Part shown: piece by piece, positions 10,024 to 21,853 of the stretch
Layout of the letters: each line of letters begins with the position of its first letter
Numbering within the stretch: the stretch's first letter is position 1
NCBI GenBank assembly: GCA_009746045.1
Contig: RPFO01000312.1
Coordinates: forward strand, 1,412,823 to 1,476,822
Direction of reading: 5' to 3'
Length of the DNA: 64,000 bases
Source: Mesostigma viride
Lineage: Eukaryota > Streptophyta > Mesostigmatophyceae > Mesostigmatales > Mesostigmataceae
Position numbers and translations under genes: made by a program
The notes under the pieces: model-generated
What the model was told of the DNA's origin: nothing
The model's database searches: none
What the model saw: only the letters and a program-made list of their open reading frames with translations

Positions 10024-10411
10024 ATTAAAAAATTAAAATTAAATTATGACATGACTACGTGGGGAGATCATGTGAGCACGTATTCCCTTGCTTGCTGGAT
10101 GGGGGTGAAGCCTCGAAACCAAACTAAGCTAGCTCTAAACTAATCTATGAAATCCTAACTACTATAATCAGCAAAGCGCCCCTTCCTCCTGGGCGGGCCC
10201 AGGGGGGCTTGCCCACAGGGGCTGGCGTGTGGGCCTGGACAATGGTCTGCCCCTATTCTTGTTCTGCATAGCAGTCCAACCAAGAGAGATGCGGGAAATG
10301 CGGTGTTCAAACTGGGCTGGGACCACTAGGTCGGCCAGCAACTGATCTGTATCGTTCATGGCAGGTCTACCAACCCTTCTGGGAATGTCCTTGGGGCCAG
10401 GCCAGGTCAGG
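10024..10411 (-). mobile_element. 3' part of an inverted LINE copy, split by the LTR element
   Basis: Read on minus, this matches the C-terminal coding end and 3' UTR of the LINE at 7700-9231: LADLVVPAQFEHRI and WTAMQ are shared, and the A/T-rich tail lies at 10024-10045. Homology breaks exactly at the LTR boundary (10411/10412) and resumes at 17906. Confidence 0.85.
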
Positions 10412-11111
10412 TGTAACGACTAAAAATGTTGTGTTTGCAACAGCCTCAGTATCAACATTAGCGTGAAAAGATCTTTATACCTGGGTTGGAGTCGCGACAG
10501 ATAACTTCACGTCCAGAGAAGCAATGAAGATGGATCTTCAACAGTTAAGGGAATGAGTCCCCACCCTTGTTAGACACAACAGACAAGTTATATCCAAGTC
10601 GACTATCTGTTGAAGTTATAGTTGACTTTTGGCAAGGGTTGTTTGATTGATGAAACAAGGAAACCCTTGAATTACACCATAGCTTTAGCTCTCACGTACG
10701 CACACATGCACGGCCGCCACAATCAGTATAAAAGTCATCGTGCACGCAGAGTCGGCTCAACCCTAACCCGAAAGAACCAATCAAAAGTGAGGATCACTCA
10801 AGGTAAGATCCTGTCCTCAGAATCCACAACACAGCACAAGGCCAGCACTACAGAATCTCCGTGACCTGGAACCAGATCCACCAGGTACGACAGTCTTAAA
10901 GAGAATCTATGACTGGCTGAACTAAACCATACAAAGTACCCCACGTGGATCAGGCCACGACCAATGAGGGTAGAACAATAATTCGACAGATCTCAGCAGG
11001 CCCAATATCAATCATACGTCGAAGCCTCCTAACTATCCAAATAATTGTCCCCAAGAACTCATAATAAGGTCACCAGTAGGAAAACTTTGGATGTAACATT
11101 TGGTTGTTACA
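10412..11111 (-). repeat. Long terminal repeat (3' LTR in the inferred orientation)
   Basis: It is 700 bp long and by eye matches the other LTR except at 10636 (G here, C at 17430). It contains TATAAAAG on plus and TATAAAG on minus, so the promoter strand cannot be fixed from that alone. Confidence 0.9.
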
Positions 11112-11126
11112 TATCTCCCCCTCAAG
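11112..11126 (-). other. Probable polypurine tract
   Basis: CTTGAGGGGGAGATA on minus directly abuts the LTR, as the second-strand primer of LTR retrotransposons should. Confidence 0.6.
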
Positions 11127-14100
11127 ACAGGAACTCCCAGTTCCTAGAAGCCAAGAAGAATAAACAACAACCTACACAAGAACAACACAACAATAAACAG
11201 GAAGTCCACCATCTCTTGGGACAAGCAGATGGGTTTTTACATCCCTGAAGCCAGGGCCTCCTATCTCATAAACATCTAGTCACAGGTGCTTAAGGAAGAC
11301 AAGTCACATCCTTATCCACTACAAGCCCAGATAATCACAGCAATACGGGAAGTCATCCCGTCATCATTCTGGAATTCTGGAACTCCGGACTTGAACAGCA
11401 GAACTGGAATGGAGCCCCCCCCATCATCCATCCTGGAATCCCCCCCTCACACCACAATCCAAAGCCCCCCTTTCCTTCTCAGCCCTGTTCCTCACAGGCT
11501 ATACCAATCCCCATTCAGGCCACCTTGCCATTGGGTCCACACATGGGAAACTGCCCCACCACGTGGGCCAACTCTGGCCAGTTCCTGCTGACCTTCAGCA
11601 CCATGCAAGTCTCAGTAGCCCCTGCAACCATCTGGACAGCATAGCGGAAGCATGCCCCAGGAGAGGAGCACCACAGACTGACTCGCCGGGTCCATCACCC
11701 AAGTAGAGGACGTCTTGTGCCTGCTCACCCCTGATCTGTACGCTCACCAGAACTGCAGAAAGGTCTTGACCACAGACCACTTAGCACCTATCAGGGCACC
11801 AGCACCCATAGTGGCATCAGACGGACCCTAAGTTCCACAGTGTACTTGGGGCAACCCGGGATTGCAAAAGAGGTAGAAGTCTCTCCCATACTCACTGGCT
11901 GCAACTGAGTAAATGCCTCCTTCAAGGCCTCAGGTAAGGCTGCTAGCATGTCCTGCCCCTCAGTAGGCCTCATATCAAACTCAGGTCCTGGTGACAATGC
12001 ATACATCCTATGCAGCAGATGAGCCACAAAAAGGGAAGCCACTCTCATACAGGCTGGTGTGCATACATGAACCACGTCTTAATCATACCAGGCATCAAGC
12101 CCTAGGTGAACAACTCCATATGTCATATGTCGGGGTACAACACAGAAGTCACTCTCCATGTGCCATCCAGGCTCAGATCCCCTCAACTATCCTCAGAAGC
12201 TGGTCACCAAGATCTGGATGTCATCTCAGCTTAGTCCCACCAAACTCCCCCAAGAGTCCATCCCACTCAACTCAGATCCCAGTCAGATTCGATGAGTCCA
12301 CATGAATCCAGGAAGGAGTCAACAGGGTCAAGGCACCTAAGCCAAACAAGGTGAGGCCACTCCAGGTTCTGGGACACCACCCTCCCTCAGCTAGAGTCCA
12401 CGGGTGAAGGACAAGCCTGACATTCCCAGGGATAACGGGTCATCCACAGGGATCCATGCCATGAATACTGACAGCTCTCACTGCTTGATCAGGGCAGGAA
12501 GCAGAGTGTCATGTAGCAAGGCTAACCCTCTATACAGCCAACCCCCCATAATTAACTTGGGCTGCCATGCAGGGTCCAAGGCTCATCAGGTCATAGCAGG
12601 CTGGATGGATGCCAAGAATGCTCAATCCTAACACAGGGCTGGCATGAGCTTCTGCTGCAGCAAGTCCAAGGCCCGCTGACACCCGGCAGTCCACGCAAAC
12701 TGGAACGAGGAAACGTCAACAGCGCCCCAGGTGGAAGTGCAGTCACCAAGAGACAGGAGCAATCCAGCAGGAAGACGTCGCCAACAGGGTCGCCTCATGA
12801 AGAGCAAGGTTATCTCAGAAGTACGCCCATGAGGCCGTGGACAGGGTTGTCTCCAGTGGGTACCCGTCAGCAGGTTGGGGAGATGCAACAAAGCACAGCC
12901 AAAATAGCCCACCGATGGCCAGCGAAACCAGGATACCATCAGGTTCTATGAGGATAGTCAGGGATCTATGAGGAGACCCAGAAAAGATGAACTGAAATCC
13001 CAAGGTGTCTCCACGCTATGATCCTCATAGATCTCCTCCCCACCAGAACAAAATTTCCCCCCCTCCAGTCGCACCCACAGGAGTAAGAGTGAGGTAAAGC
13101 CACATCTCCTTAGTAGCTAGTACTCTCAACCCATAGCCAGTGGCTTTTTATGAGCCAAGGCACACTATTTCTCCATAAGATGCCTGGGAAACCATCCACA
13201 GCCTTGATAGGGATAGCAAAAGATCCGTAATGCCTCACCAGCATTATGAACGGTATGCCCCAACTGGTAAAGCGTAGCACACGCTACCCCATGCAAGGTT
13301 TAGACGCAGCCCAATCCCCTGCACGCCCTGCTCCCCACACAAATCCCCCTCAGCATAACTGGTAAACTGGAGACTACCAGCATGCCTAATAATTCCACCC
13401 CTCTGCGTAGAATAAGCTGTAATAATCCTGGTATCAACTTCCCAAGATTGACAGCATAACCTAGCAGGAACAAACGCCATGGAATACGCATAAGGACAGA
13501 GGCCCAGCCAACCATAGAAGGGTGGGGGAGGCCTGTCTCTCAGCCCACTGACCCACTGGTGGCCTGCAGGGTCTCTCTATAACGGCGTCCTATGCACCTC
13601 ATGACTAAAGATGGGATGGGCACTACAGCAAAGTGTCCAAGACGGAGTTGCATACAGGGCAGCTTGAGAGCAAACTGAAAGCAATCACCAATCAGGCAAC
13701 TGATGTGCTCAAGCTTGGCAGGGCCCCCAGCAACAACATCACTCCCCGCAACCATCCAGGTGGCACTACCATGCAAGGTAATGTGGGCATTAGGATCGAA
13801 GGAGCCCAAGACAAGGTTGCACAAGTAGGGCAGCATAAGGGTATGCTGGATGAGGCCATCAGTCATCAAACAGATACACCCTCAGCTTGGCAGGGCCCTA
13901 GCAAGTAGACTGAACAATGTCCCCCTAGTCAAAGCATGGAAGGTAGTATCCATGTTCGTGAACCACGTAGACTGCCAAATAGTATTAATGTCAGTGTACC
14001 ACGGATACTGATGCATATGAGGCAGGTTGTAAGGGTGGTAAAGGGCTGAATGGGTCCCTCAACAAACCCACACCTCTAAGCTCATGTGAGCCCCCGCCCA

Positions 14101-17100
14101 GCACCCAGTAGTCCAACTCCTCAATTAAGAGGCAACGGAGTGGGCACCATTGTCATCACTGTCATGCCAAAGATTCCAGCCGGCCCCACAGTTGTAGCTC
14201 CGTTGATCCCGCCCATCATCCAACCCACAGGACATCCTACCCATGCAAACATGATGCCAGACCCCCCGTGCAAGCAGTCCTATTCATACAACCATCATGC
14301 TGTGCAAGCAATCAGCTCAAGGGCGGATGGTGTACTATCAAGACAACAAGCCATCCTGGCACCATGCAAGCAAGGATAAGTCCATAGCAGGGCAAAGCAA
14401 GGGTAGGAGGTTACTCATCTGCACACGGCTGGCTTGATGTCCACCAGCAGGCAGGACCCAACACAGCGTCAGGAGCAAGCACCAGCATTACAGATACGCG
14501 TCACTTGGGCGTCCCCAAGTCACCAGAGTCCCAGCGGCCACCATGCAGTGCTTGATGAAGTCTCCACCATTGAGTGCTTGCAGTCACCACCAACAGCACT
14601 AGTCAACCACCAGGATACTCTCCAGCGTCGCCTCCATGCACCATGTCCGCCATTGACAAGTTACCAATCCCCCACTGGCCTCAAGTCCCCAATTAATTAA
14701 TTAATTAATTAAACTCGTGCTCCCGTTGGGGAGTCACGGAGCACCGAAGTGCTTTTAATCCCTGTGTGTGCACTACAGGAGAAAGGGCAGAGACCCCCAG
14801 TCTCCTTCATGCCAAAGGCATGCCACAGCTGCAATCGGGCGCGGCTAGCGAAAAGGACAGGCTAACGATCCGGCAAACTGTGGGTGCAATAAGACCCATG
14901 TGAGCATATCATAGCAAGGAGCGTGGGCAGTCCCCAATAGGCTACTGCCACCACGCCCAATCAGCGTTGGACCACCCCCACATGTGGGTAGTCAACACAG
15001 CGGTTGCCTGACTGGACAACCAAGACTAGCTGCTTGCGCCGGTCACGCGATGGGGAAGTGACTAAGCTGCTTTAAGGAGGCCTGGAACGGACACCAATGA
15101 GCCTGGCTCCAGAAGCTGCTTGGAAGAATGACCACATGCTGTCAACTTCCCGGACTGAACGTCAATCAGCTGCCAGAAGGAGCCAGCAACCTTCACTATG
15201 GCACTCAGAAAAACTGCCTAGTAGGCAAACCACAGACTGCCAACCTGTCAAGACAGCTGACTCTAACATGGCTACTACCAAGTGCCAGGTAGCCAGAACT
15301 CCTAAGCCTAAGGAGTGACAAGGGCCTGAGGTGGTCCAACAGCCCGCACAACTGCCCAAACGTCAAGAGAATGGGCCTAAAAGCGCCTTGCCCAGTGTCA
15401 AAAATTCTGATCTGAGAACTATATCAGATATATTCACAGATAAGAACTATGACAGCAGCCCTGGTGTCCATACTTGCTGTCCTAGTGCACCTCCTAGGCC
15501 CAACAGGGGCCATCTGCCAACAAGCAGTGGTAACCATCATGTCCTCGGAGAAGTAAATGTGTGGTCACAATGGTCTGGCGCAGGTAAGGGCCCCAACTGG
15601 CAAGTGACCCACACCCCACTTGTAAGGGGACGTTGTCAAGCAAGTGGTCCACCCCCTCTGGGAACGTGTGTCAAAGGACACCGTCTGGCAAGTGGGCAAC
15701 CCATGCAAGAGACCCCTGGCAACTCATGGGTGCCCGTGTGATACCCTCCGGGGGACAACCTACTGCAGGTATCCCGATGTCCCCTGATGTGGTGGCATCT
15801 ACCATGCCATATGCCTCCATGATAGCATCTGGCAACCCTTTTGGCAGACCTGTGATATCCACTCCCCCGCAGAAATTTTCTCAGGGTAACTAGACACAGC
15901 TGTCCAAGTATGATAGTGGAAACCCCGTACCTGCTGTTGTTCTGCCCTGGCATGTGTGATGCCGTCTGGAAATTACATTGCAGACAGCCAGGATGTCCAC
16001 TCCCCCGCAAAAAATTGCTCAGGGTAACCAGACGTAGCTGCCACCAATCTGGACCACTCTGGACAACTCCTAGGGAGCTCGCCCTTTCCATAGTACCATG
16101 TTGATAGTGGGAACAACTCAGATGCCGTTGTTCTCCTCCCCACCAAAACCAAACCACCATCCACGTGGGAGGAACCAAAGCTCCACCTAGAACGCCTCCA
16201 CTGTCATGTTGCTCAACAAGAAAAGGAAGAGTTTCCCTCACAACTGAAATAAATGTTTGGCGACGCGTGAATTAAGAACGTGCCACAGTCCTTAAACAGC
16301 TAGGGTAGGCTGCCCATGCAAAAAGAAAGGCAGCCATGAATCCCTACTGTCCGCTCATCCGGAGCCACCCTCAAAAGACACGAGGTGTAACCTGAGCCAC
16401 ACCGTAACAATGTCGTCAAAGAAAAGCAGCACCGGGAAAAAAACAACCTGAGACAGCGACGTAGTCAGGCGGTCGCGGTGGTGGTCGTGCGTGCAGCCGC
16501 AACCCGGAAGCCGGGTGATAGGTGCCGTCGGCAGCAACAGTGCGTCGGCTCAGCCATAACCCGTAGCGCCATGTCAGCCTGGCGGAAAACAGAGCCGGCA
16601 GGAAAAAAAAACAGCTCCTAGCAGGATTCTGGAGCCGGACCTGCTGAGCTACTGGACCAACACTCCGCATTGCCCTGCTCGAAACGTAGCAACACTTGCG
16701 TAATGCTAATATATAAAGATGTTTGGAGCTAGGAGGAGACTGCGGCGTCAGCAGCCACGACAGACAGGGCGGTGGTCGGACTTCAGCACGATGCGGCCAG
16801 CCAGCCGACAGCCCGTAAGTAAGTACGCTTGTCTATGAAATATTGCACGAATCCAAATAGTTGACGTCTGGGAGTAGATGAAAAAACCCTTTCATCACCG
16901 GTCGTCCGTTGAGCTGCTAAAGATGTGGTTGCATCTTCAACTCTCTTACTTCATAACGGTGGTTGTGTCTCCGGGTTACTCATCACTCCATGGGTCGCGC
17001 ATGCCGGACTGGGAAGACGTTAGAGACTTGTGAGCTCAAAGCAGCTCTCAGAGCAAGACTGTCACATAAGGATGAGTCACACTCTAAAAACTGTCCGAAC

Positions 17101-17186
17101 ACACAGCATAACGTACCCTCTCTGGGTCGGGCATGACTTTCATTGTTAACCGTGAACTAATACTATCAAGATCACCAACACCTAGG
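11127..17186. other. Non-coding interior of the LTR element
   Basis: Apart from the possible pol relic there are only short frames. A minus frame at 15636-16241 contains two similar stretches (LVTLSNFLRGSGHPG and LVTLRKFLRGSGYHR), showing an internal duplication near 15870 and 16010. Bases 14694-14930 are a fragment of the foldback family also seen at 57393-57946. The rest is CA-rich unique sequence with no gene that I can support. Confidence 0.6.
12628..12939 (-). pseudogene. Possible pol relic (reverse transcriptase/RNase H junction)
   Basis: The minus frame contains QFAWTAGCQRALDLLQQKL, which resembles the F-WT--CQ-AF--LK--L motif between reverse transcriptase and RNase H of Ty3-type elements. 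The rest of the frame is not recognisable, and flanking frames are short and broken. It agrees with the minus orientation inferred from the PPT. Chance similarity is possible. Confidence 0.35.
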
Positions 17187-17205
17187 TAGAAACCTCCGAT
17201 GCCAA
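17187..17205 (-). other. Probable primer-binding site
   Basis: On minus the first bases after the LTR are TTGGCATCGGAGGTTTC. TGG at offset 2 would pair with a tRNA CCA end, and the GGTTTC that follows resembles the T-stem complement of initiator tRNA-Met. The exact tRNA is not established. Confidence 0.5.
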
Positions 17206-17905
17206 TGTAACGACTAAAAATGTTGTGTTTGCAACAGCCTCAGTATCAACATTAGCGTGAAAAGATCTTTATACCTGGGTTGGAGTCGCGACAGATAACT
17301 TCACGTCCAGAGAAGCAATGAAGATGGATCTTCAACAGTTAAGGGAATGAGTCCCCACCCTTGTTAGACACAACAGACAAGTTATATCCAAGTCGACTAT
17401 CTGTTGAAGTTATAGTTGACTTTTGGCAACGGTTGTTTGATTGATGAAACAAGGAAACCCTTGAATTACACCATAGCTTTAGCTCTCACGTACGCACACA
17501 TGCACGGCCGCCACAATCAGTATAAAAGTCATCGTGCACGCAGAGTCGGCTCAACCCTAACCCGAAAGAACCAATCAAAAGTGAGGATCACTCAAGGTAA
17601 GATCCTGTCCTCAGAATCCACAACACAGCACAAGGCCAGCACTACAGAATCTCCGTGACCTGGAACCAGATCCACCAGGTACGACAGTCTTAAAGAGAAT
17701 CTATGACTGGCTGAACTAAACCATACAAAGTACCCCACGTGGATCAGGCCACGACCAATGAGGGTAGAACAATAATTCGACAGATCTCAGCAGGCCCAAT
17801 ATCAATCATACGTCGAAGCCTCCTAACTATCCAAATAATTGTCCCCAAGAACTCATAATAAGGTCACCAGTAGGAAAACTTTGGATGTAACATTTGGTTG
17901 TTACA
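17206..17905 (-). repeat. Long terminal repeat (5' LTR in the inferred orientation)
   Basis: Copy of 10412-11111, with the only difference seen by eye at 17430. It is followed by the TCAGG target duplication at 17906-17910. Confidence 0.9.
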
Positions 17906-18367
17906 TCAGGATATGCTGCCCTGGCTGGCCAAGCCGCTGGGGGCTGGCCAGACCGAGGTCAGTGTCTACCTGACTGGTTCTAGCAAGATGTCCTGCAAAT
18001 GCTATCCTACGCTGCCTAATCTCGTCCGTAATGCGAGGCATACCCTTATACAAAGACTCTAACGACCTATGTGTGGAATACCCTACATTCAGGACCTAGC
18101 TGTCGGAGCATCCTGTAAACCGTGCCGTCCAGCCGGGTGACCAGCTTGTCCGTGAGCGTCCATGCCTCGTGCCATAGGTGAGCACCATGAGGACCAGGAC
18201 CTTGAAGAGCACTCGCTTGTGGTCCTCGCCCAGGTCCTTCGAGTGCCAGTAGGTGTTGAGCGAGCGGGGCCTGGCCTGGGATGCGGGTTTCCACATCGTC
18301 GGCGGTGTCGGGGAGCATGCTCCCCATGCAGCAGTTTGAAGCGATCACGGAACGGGATATCCCATAC
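17906..18367 (-). mobile_element. 5' part of the inverted, split LINE copy
   Basis: On minus, PFRDRFKLL, DTADDVETRI and TRLDGTVYRMLRQ match the thumb/C-terminal region of the LINE at 7700-9231. Homology starts near 18363, so the copy was 5'-truncated. It is riddled with frameshifts. The sequence at 17906-17945 continues directly into 10411 when the LTR element is removed. Confidence 0.85.
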
Positions 18368-18536
18368 ATTGTCACAATGAGTACCAATGCAAAAGAATAC
18401 ATGCATTAACGCCACCGTATTTATTGGCACCCATGTGACACAGTAATGTGCTTTTAATCTTAATTAAGCGCCGCTGTACGCTACGCTAAGGAACCACGTG
18501 GTATTAGACGGGATCCATCAGGGGCCCCAGGTGCGC

Positions 18537-21500
18537 TCATCGGGGCGTCCTTTCCGGCCCAGGCAGCCCGTCGGTACTTGGCGGCACACTCGCGGCGCTC
18601 CCCGCAAGTAGCGTGAGGTGCCGCTCGTGCGCGGCGTCGCGCCCCTTGATGCGGTCCTTGCTGCCCGCCAGCCAGATGCGCTCCTTCTTGACCTGCGCGT
18701 GGCGGTAGCGCTGCGCCTCCATCTCGCGCTGCTTAAGCCCCCGCTTAAACGCCTCCATGGCCTGCCAGGGGGTGTGCCAGGGTGCCACGCGGTCGCCATT
18801 ACGCACAGCCATTACGTACAGCCACAGCCACAGCCATCGCCACAGCCATCGCCACAGCCATCGCCACAGCCATCGCCATCGCCATCGCCATCGCCATCGC
18901 CATCGCCACAGCCATCGCCATCGCCATCGCCATCGCCATCGCCATCGCCATCGCCATCGCCATCGCCATCGCCATCGCCATCGCCATCGCCATCGCCATC
19001 GCCATCCCCATCGCCATCGCCATCGCCATCGCCATCGCCATCGCCATCGCCATCGCCATCGCCATCGCCATCGCCATCGCCATCGCCATCGCCATCGCCA
19101 TCGCCATCGCCATCGCCATCGCCATCGCCATCGCCATCGCCATCGCCATCGCCATCACGCCATGTACACCAGCCGTTGGCCATCATCACACAAGCTGGCC
19201 AGGGTGAGTTACTTCAAGGTGAGCTGGGGCCATTATGGGCTTTCAGAGGGGCGGGGGTCGAAAGCATTTGGGGTGGAGGTCCAAAGCACTAGCGGGGGAG
19301 GACGAAAGCATTATATGTAGCACATGGTGACCACTGAGTAGAGGACAGCCATGCAGCACGCGTGAAACTACAGTCATTCCCGCGTTAAGTTGCGTTTCTT
19401 AAGGTTGCGTTCCCGCGTTAAGTTGCGGCGCCGAAGTTTGGGGGGCGACCGCAACTTAAGCATGGAGGCCATCGCAACTTAACGCGGTAATGACTCAATT
19501 TGTAGGTGTCAGGCCATTTTTGGCCGCGCAGGAGGCCATTTTTTGCCTAGTCCGGACCCGCTACGTGATTTTAGGCGGCAAAATACGCAGGCCCCACTGG
19601 CGCGCAAATTTCCCCGCCTGCTGGCTTAGGTGAAAAGCGCGAATGCAACCTTACAAATTCAGTTTTGCAGCCTGCGGGCTGCGGTACATAAGAATCCACG
19701 ACCATGCAGGGTCTGTAATTGAGACATCTTGCTGGAAATAATTACCACCATCATCGATCATGCCGAATGCACCACAGAAGGGCAAATACAAGGTCGTTGA
19801 GGCCACAGGCAGTCTCGCTGCCTGTGGCCTCCATGCTGTTATTATTGTTTACATCAGTGCAGGCCATTGACAGTAAATGAAGCTTCCCTCACGACTGTTC
19901 CCATGTTTTGTCACTGTCAAATGTGAAGCCGGCTGGCAATTAAGTAACCCGCCAAAAAGAGAGCCGAAGTCAGAGGGTTAAAACACGCATTAGTGGTATA
20001 AAACGCAGGAACTGCGTGGCTGCCCACGGCGTGTTTTGCAGCCTGCCTTTGTCCAAAATATCTGGCCTGGAAAATGGACTTGGGCCGGCTTTGACGCTGC
20101 ACCTGGATCGGGCTCGAAGAGAGCTGTCGAATGCCGTATAGAAGTCCGTCAGAGGAGGAGGTGGTGGGCTGCTAGCCTAATTCTACCGTTCAGTTGCGTT
20201 CCCGCGTTAAGTTGCGGCGCCAAGTTTTAGGGGGCGATCGCAACTTAACGCGGGAATGACTGTACTGATGACCCCGGGTAGCCGAAAAAACAAGTTGGTG
20301 CAAGACGTTATGTTTCGAAGGCTGGAAAGATTCTGTGCTTTTTCATGGCTGATTGTCTGTCACACAACGGTCACCTCGATTGGTTTGAAGGACCAGCGAT
20401 TGCTCCTGTTGGCACCCACCCACCGTCCGTTGCTCCCGCATCCCCCCTTTTTGTTCTGCTTGCAGCCGCTCAGACGCTAGTTCACCGTTCAATCTGCCTG
20501 CATCCTAAAGAAATTATTCGCGTCTCCACGGTCCACACTCAACCGTTGCCCGGCTTTAAAGCCCGCACACCCACCGCCTGCTCTGCTCACAGGTACTCAC
20601 CGTCTGCTCCGCTTGCATCCGCGCGGTGGTCATGGCCCCATCCTCCAGCCCCACCCCCAGATCCTTCCAGTCCTCCTCCTCCAGCCATTCGAGCGTGGCA
20701 AGCAGGTCCGTCCGCTCCTGCGCCACCAGGTCCAGCCGTAGTTTGGTGATCACAGAGGAGGCGTCCGCTTTGGGCTTGGCCTTGGCCTTGGGGGGGCTGG
20801 GGCTGCGGTCCTCCCCATCGGCTGCGGTGAGAGAGATCCGTTGGTGAGGAAGAATGCACAAGGGACTAGTGGTTGTCAGTATGGGGGTCGCGTTAGTGAG
20901 CCGAGGGAGAAGCGTGCGGGACAGGATGCGTATCGAAGACATTTGCCAACTATCAAACGCTGAATATCGTCGTCGAAAATCTATTTGTATTGTCTGAGTA
21001 TCTCTTATGATCAAATGCTGAATATCTTTGTCGAAAATCTATTTGTATTGTTTGAATATCTATCATCATATGCTAAATAGATTGCATACGCGCATCATAT
21101 GCTATCAAATGAAAGCCATAGGTGAGGCCACATGGGGCACATGCGCGAGCCATCAACGTGTGGGAGTCATGAAAATCTGAGGTTTATGAGCGCTGCCCGT
21201 CATACACTTAAAGAGCCCCCCCACCCCCAGCTCCCCTTGTGCAACTGGTTCCTCGGAGCAGCCACTACCCCAAACTGCCCTTGGTAAGTCGCACGGCTGC
21301 CCTACCCCTTGAAATCATCCCACCCCTACCCTAAATACCCCCCCTGCCATATAACTGCCACTCATGCCTTTGAAATCTTAGCAGACCGGCCCCTGATGGC
21401 CACCTTTAGAACCATGAAACTGGACGCACCCTACCTTTCAGTGTTCCCTACCTTTCCCTGCCCACGAGCTCGGAACCATCCCCTCGGAATCATCCCTTTC

Positions 21501-21853
21501 TTATTTAAGCTATCCCCTGCGTGTGTTCCCTTACTGCCCCATGCGCCGTCACCCCCCCCCCCCTGTACCTTTCACCGCCCAGGGCCTCGCATTCCTTGCC
21601 GCCCGCCGCTCCCTCAGGCAGTCCTCACACGAACACAGCCCATACGGCCGGTGACGTACGACAGGACGAGACGGCTCCTCCTCCCCCTCCTCCTCTTCCC
21701 CCTCCCTTTCCTCCTCCACCTCCACATACCGCCGCGCACGCTCCGCCTCCTCCGGGTCGCCCTCCCTGGGAGGGAACGGGTACTCATAGCCGGCCGGCGG
21801 TGGCCCCCCCACCACGCGCTCTCGCCTTTCCCCACCGTGCTGCGAGGCACTGG
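18537..21853 (-). CDS. Unrecognised multi-exon gene, 3' part (three exons seen)
   Basis: Three minus exons join in phase. Exon A (about 21853-21569) ends AAAG|gtacag; exon B (20821-20601) has ...caccgcag| and ACG|gtgagt; exon C (18761-18537) has ...cctggcag| and ends at TGA 18539-18537. Exon A is rich in Glu and Arg and ends with a Cys pair (GLCSCEDC) and RERRAARN. Exon B has a Lys/Ala/Pro linker, then an amphipathic helical segment with [13 protein letters not shown]. Exon C is a charged helix ([18 protein letters not shown]). I recognise no family; the make-up suggests a coiled-coil structural protein. Further 5' exons probably lie in the repetitive region up to about 23.6 kb. A second coding-like frame (EEEVERRVRSIMDSYLATL, near 21880-21940) abuts exon A in another frame, so exon A's start is uncertain. 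Confidence 0.6.
18820..19158. repeat. CATCGC hexanucleotide array in an intron
   Basis: About 55 units of CATCGC, with CACAGC variants at the left end, lie about 60 bases upstream (on minus) of the acceptor of exon C. Because the unit is a multiple of three, several frames are open on both strands. I consider these artefacts. Confidence 0.95.
19371..20262. mobile_element. TA-flanked MITE, 892 bp, family 1
   Basis: The termini are CAGTCATTCCCGCGTTAAG and its exact reverse complement, flanked by TA on both sides (19369-19370, 20263-20264), as in Tc1/mariner-type elements. Internal sub-copies of the terminus (GTTCCCGCGTTAAGTTGCGG) lie near 19406 and 20194. No transposase frame is present. It sits in the intron between exons B and C of the minus gene. 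A diverged shorter copy is at 37872-38196. Confidence 0.85.

Larger units (their letters stand above)
10412..17905 (-). mobile_element. LTR retrotransposon, 7.49 kb, recently inserted, internal genes decayed
   Basis: Two direct 700-bp repeats (10412-11111 and 17206-17905) begin TGTAAC and end GTTACA. The element is flanked by TCAGG on both sides (10407-10411 and 17906-17910), a 5-bp target duplication. Removing it rejoins an inverted LINE in the right order. On minus, the sequence before the LTR at 11111 reads CTTGAGGGGGAGATA, a good polypurine tract. The sequence after the LTR at 17206 reads TTGGCATCGGAGG, a possible primer-binding site. The element therefore probably points leftward. The 6.1-kb interior has no long intact frame. 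The near-identical LTRs with a dead interior suggest a non-autonomous element moved in trans. It also contains a fragment of the foldback family at about 14694-14930. Confidence 0.9.

Noticed and set aside
10622-10864. 80-codon frame in each LTR
   Set aside because: It is duplicated only because the LTRs are duplicated; it has no family resemblance and is on the strand opposite to the inferred element orientation.
15636-16241. 201-codon minus frame inside the LTR element as a gag gene
   Set aside because: No zinc knuckle or recognisable gag motif; it looks like a duplicated non-coding stretch that happens to be open.
18799-19320. Dipeptide-repeat proteins (Pro-Ser, His-Arg, Ala-Ile, Gly-Asp, Ala-Met)
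   Set aside because: Products of the CATCGC array in several frames and both strands at once; the array lies between two good exons of a minus gene.
20345-20749. 134-codon plus frame, proline-rich
   Set aside because: It overlaps a well-supported minus exon (20821-20601) and is its antisense shadow.
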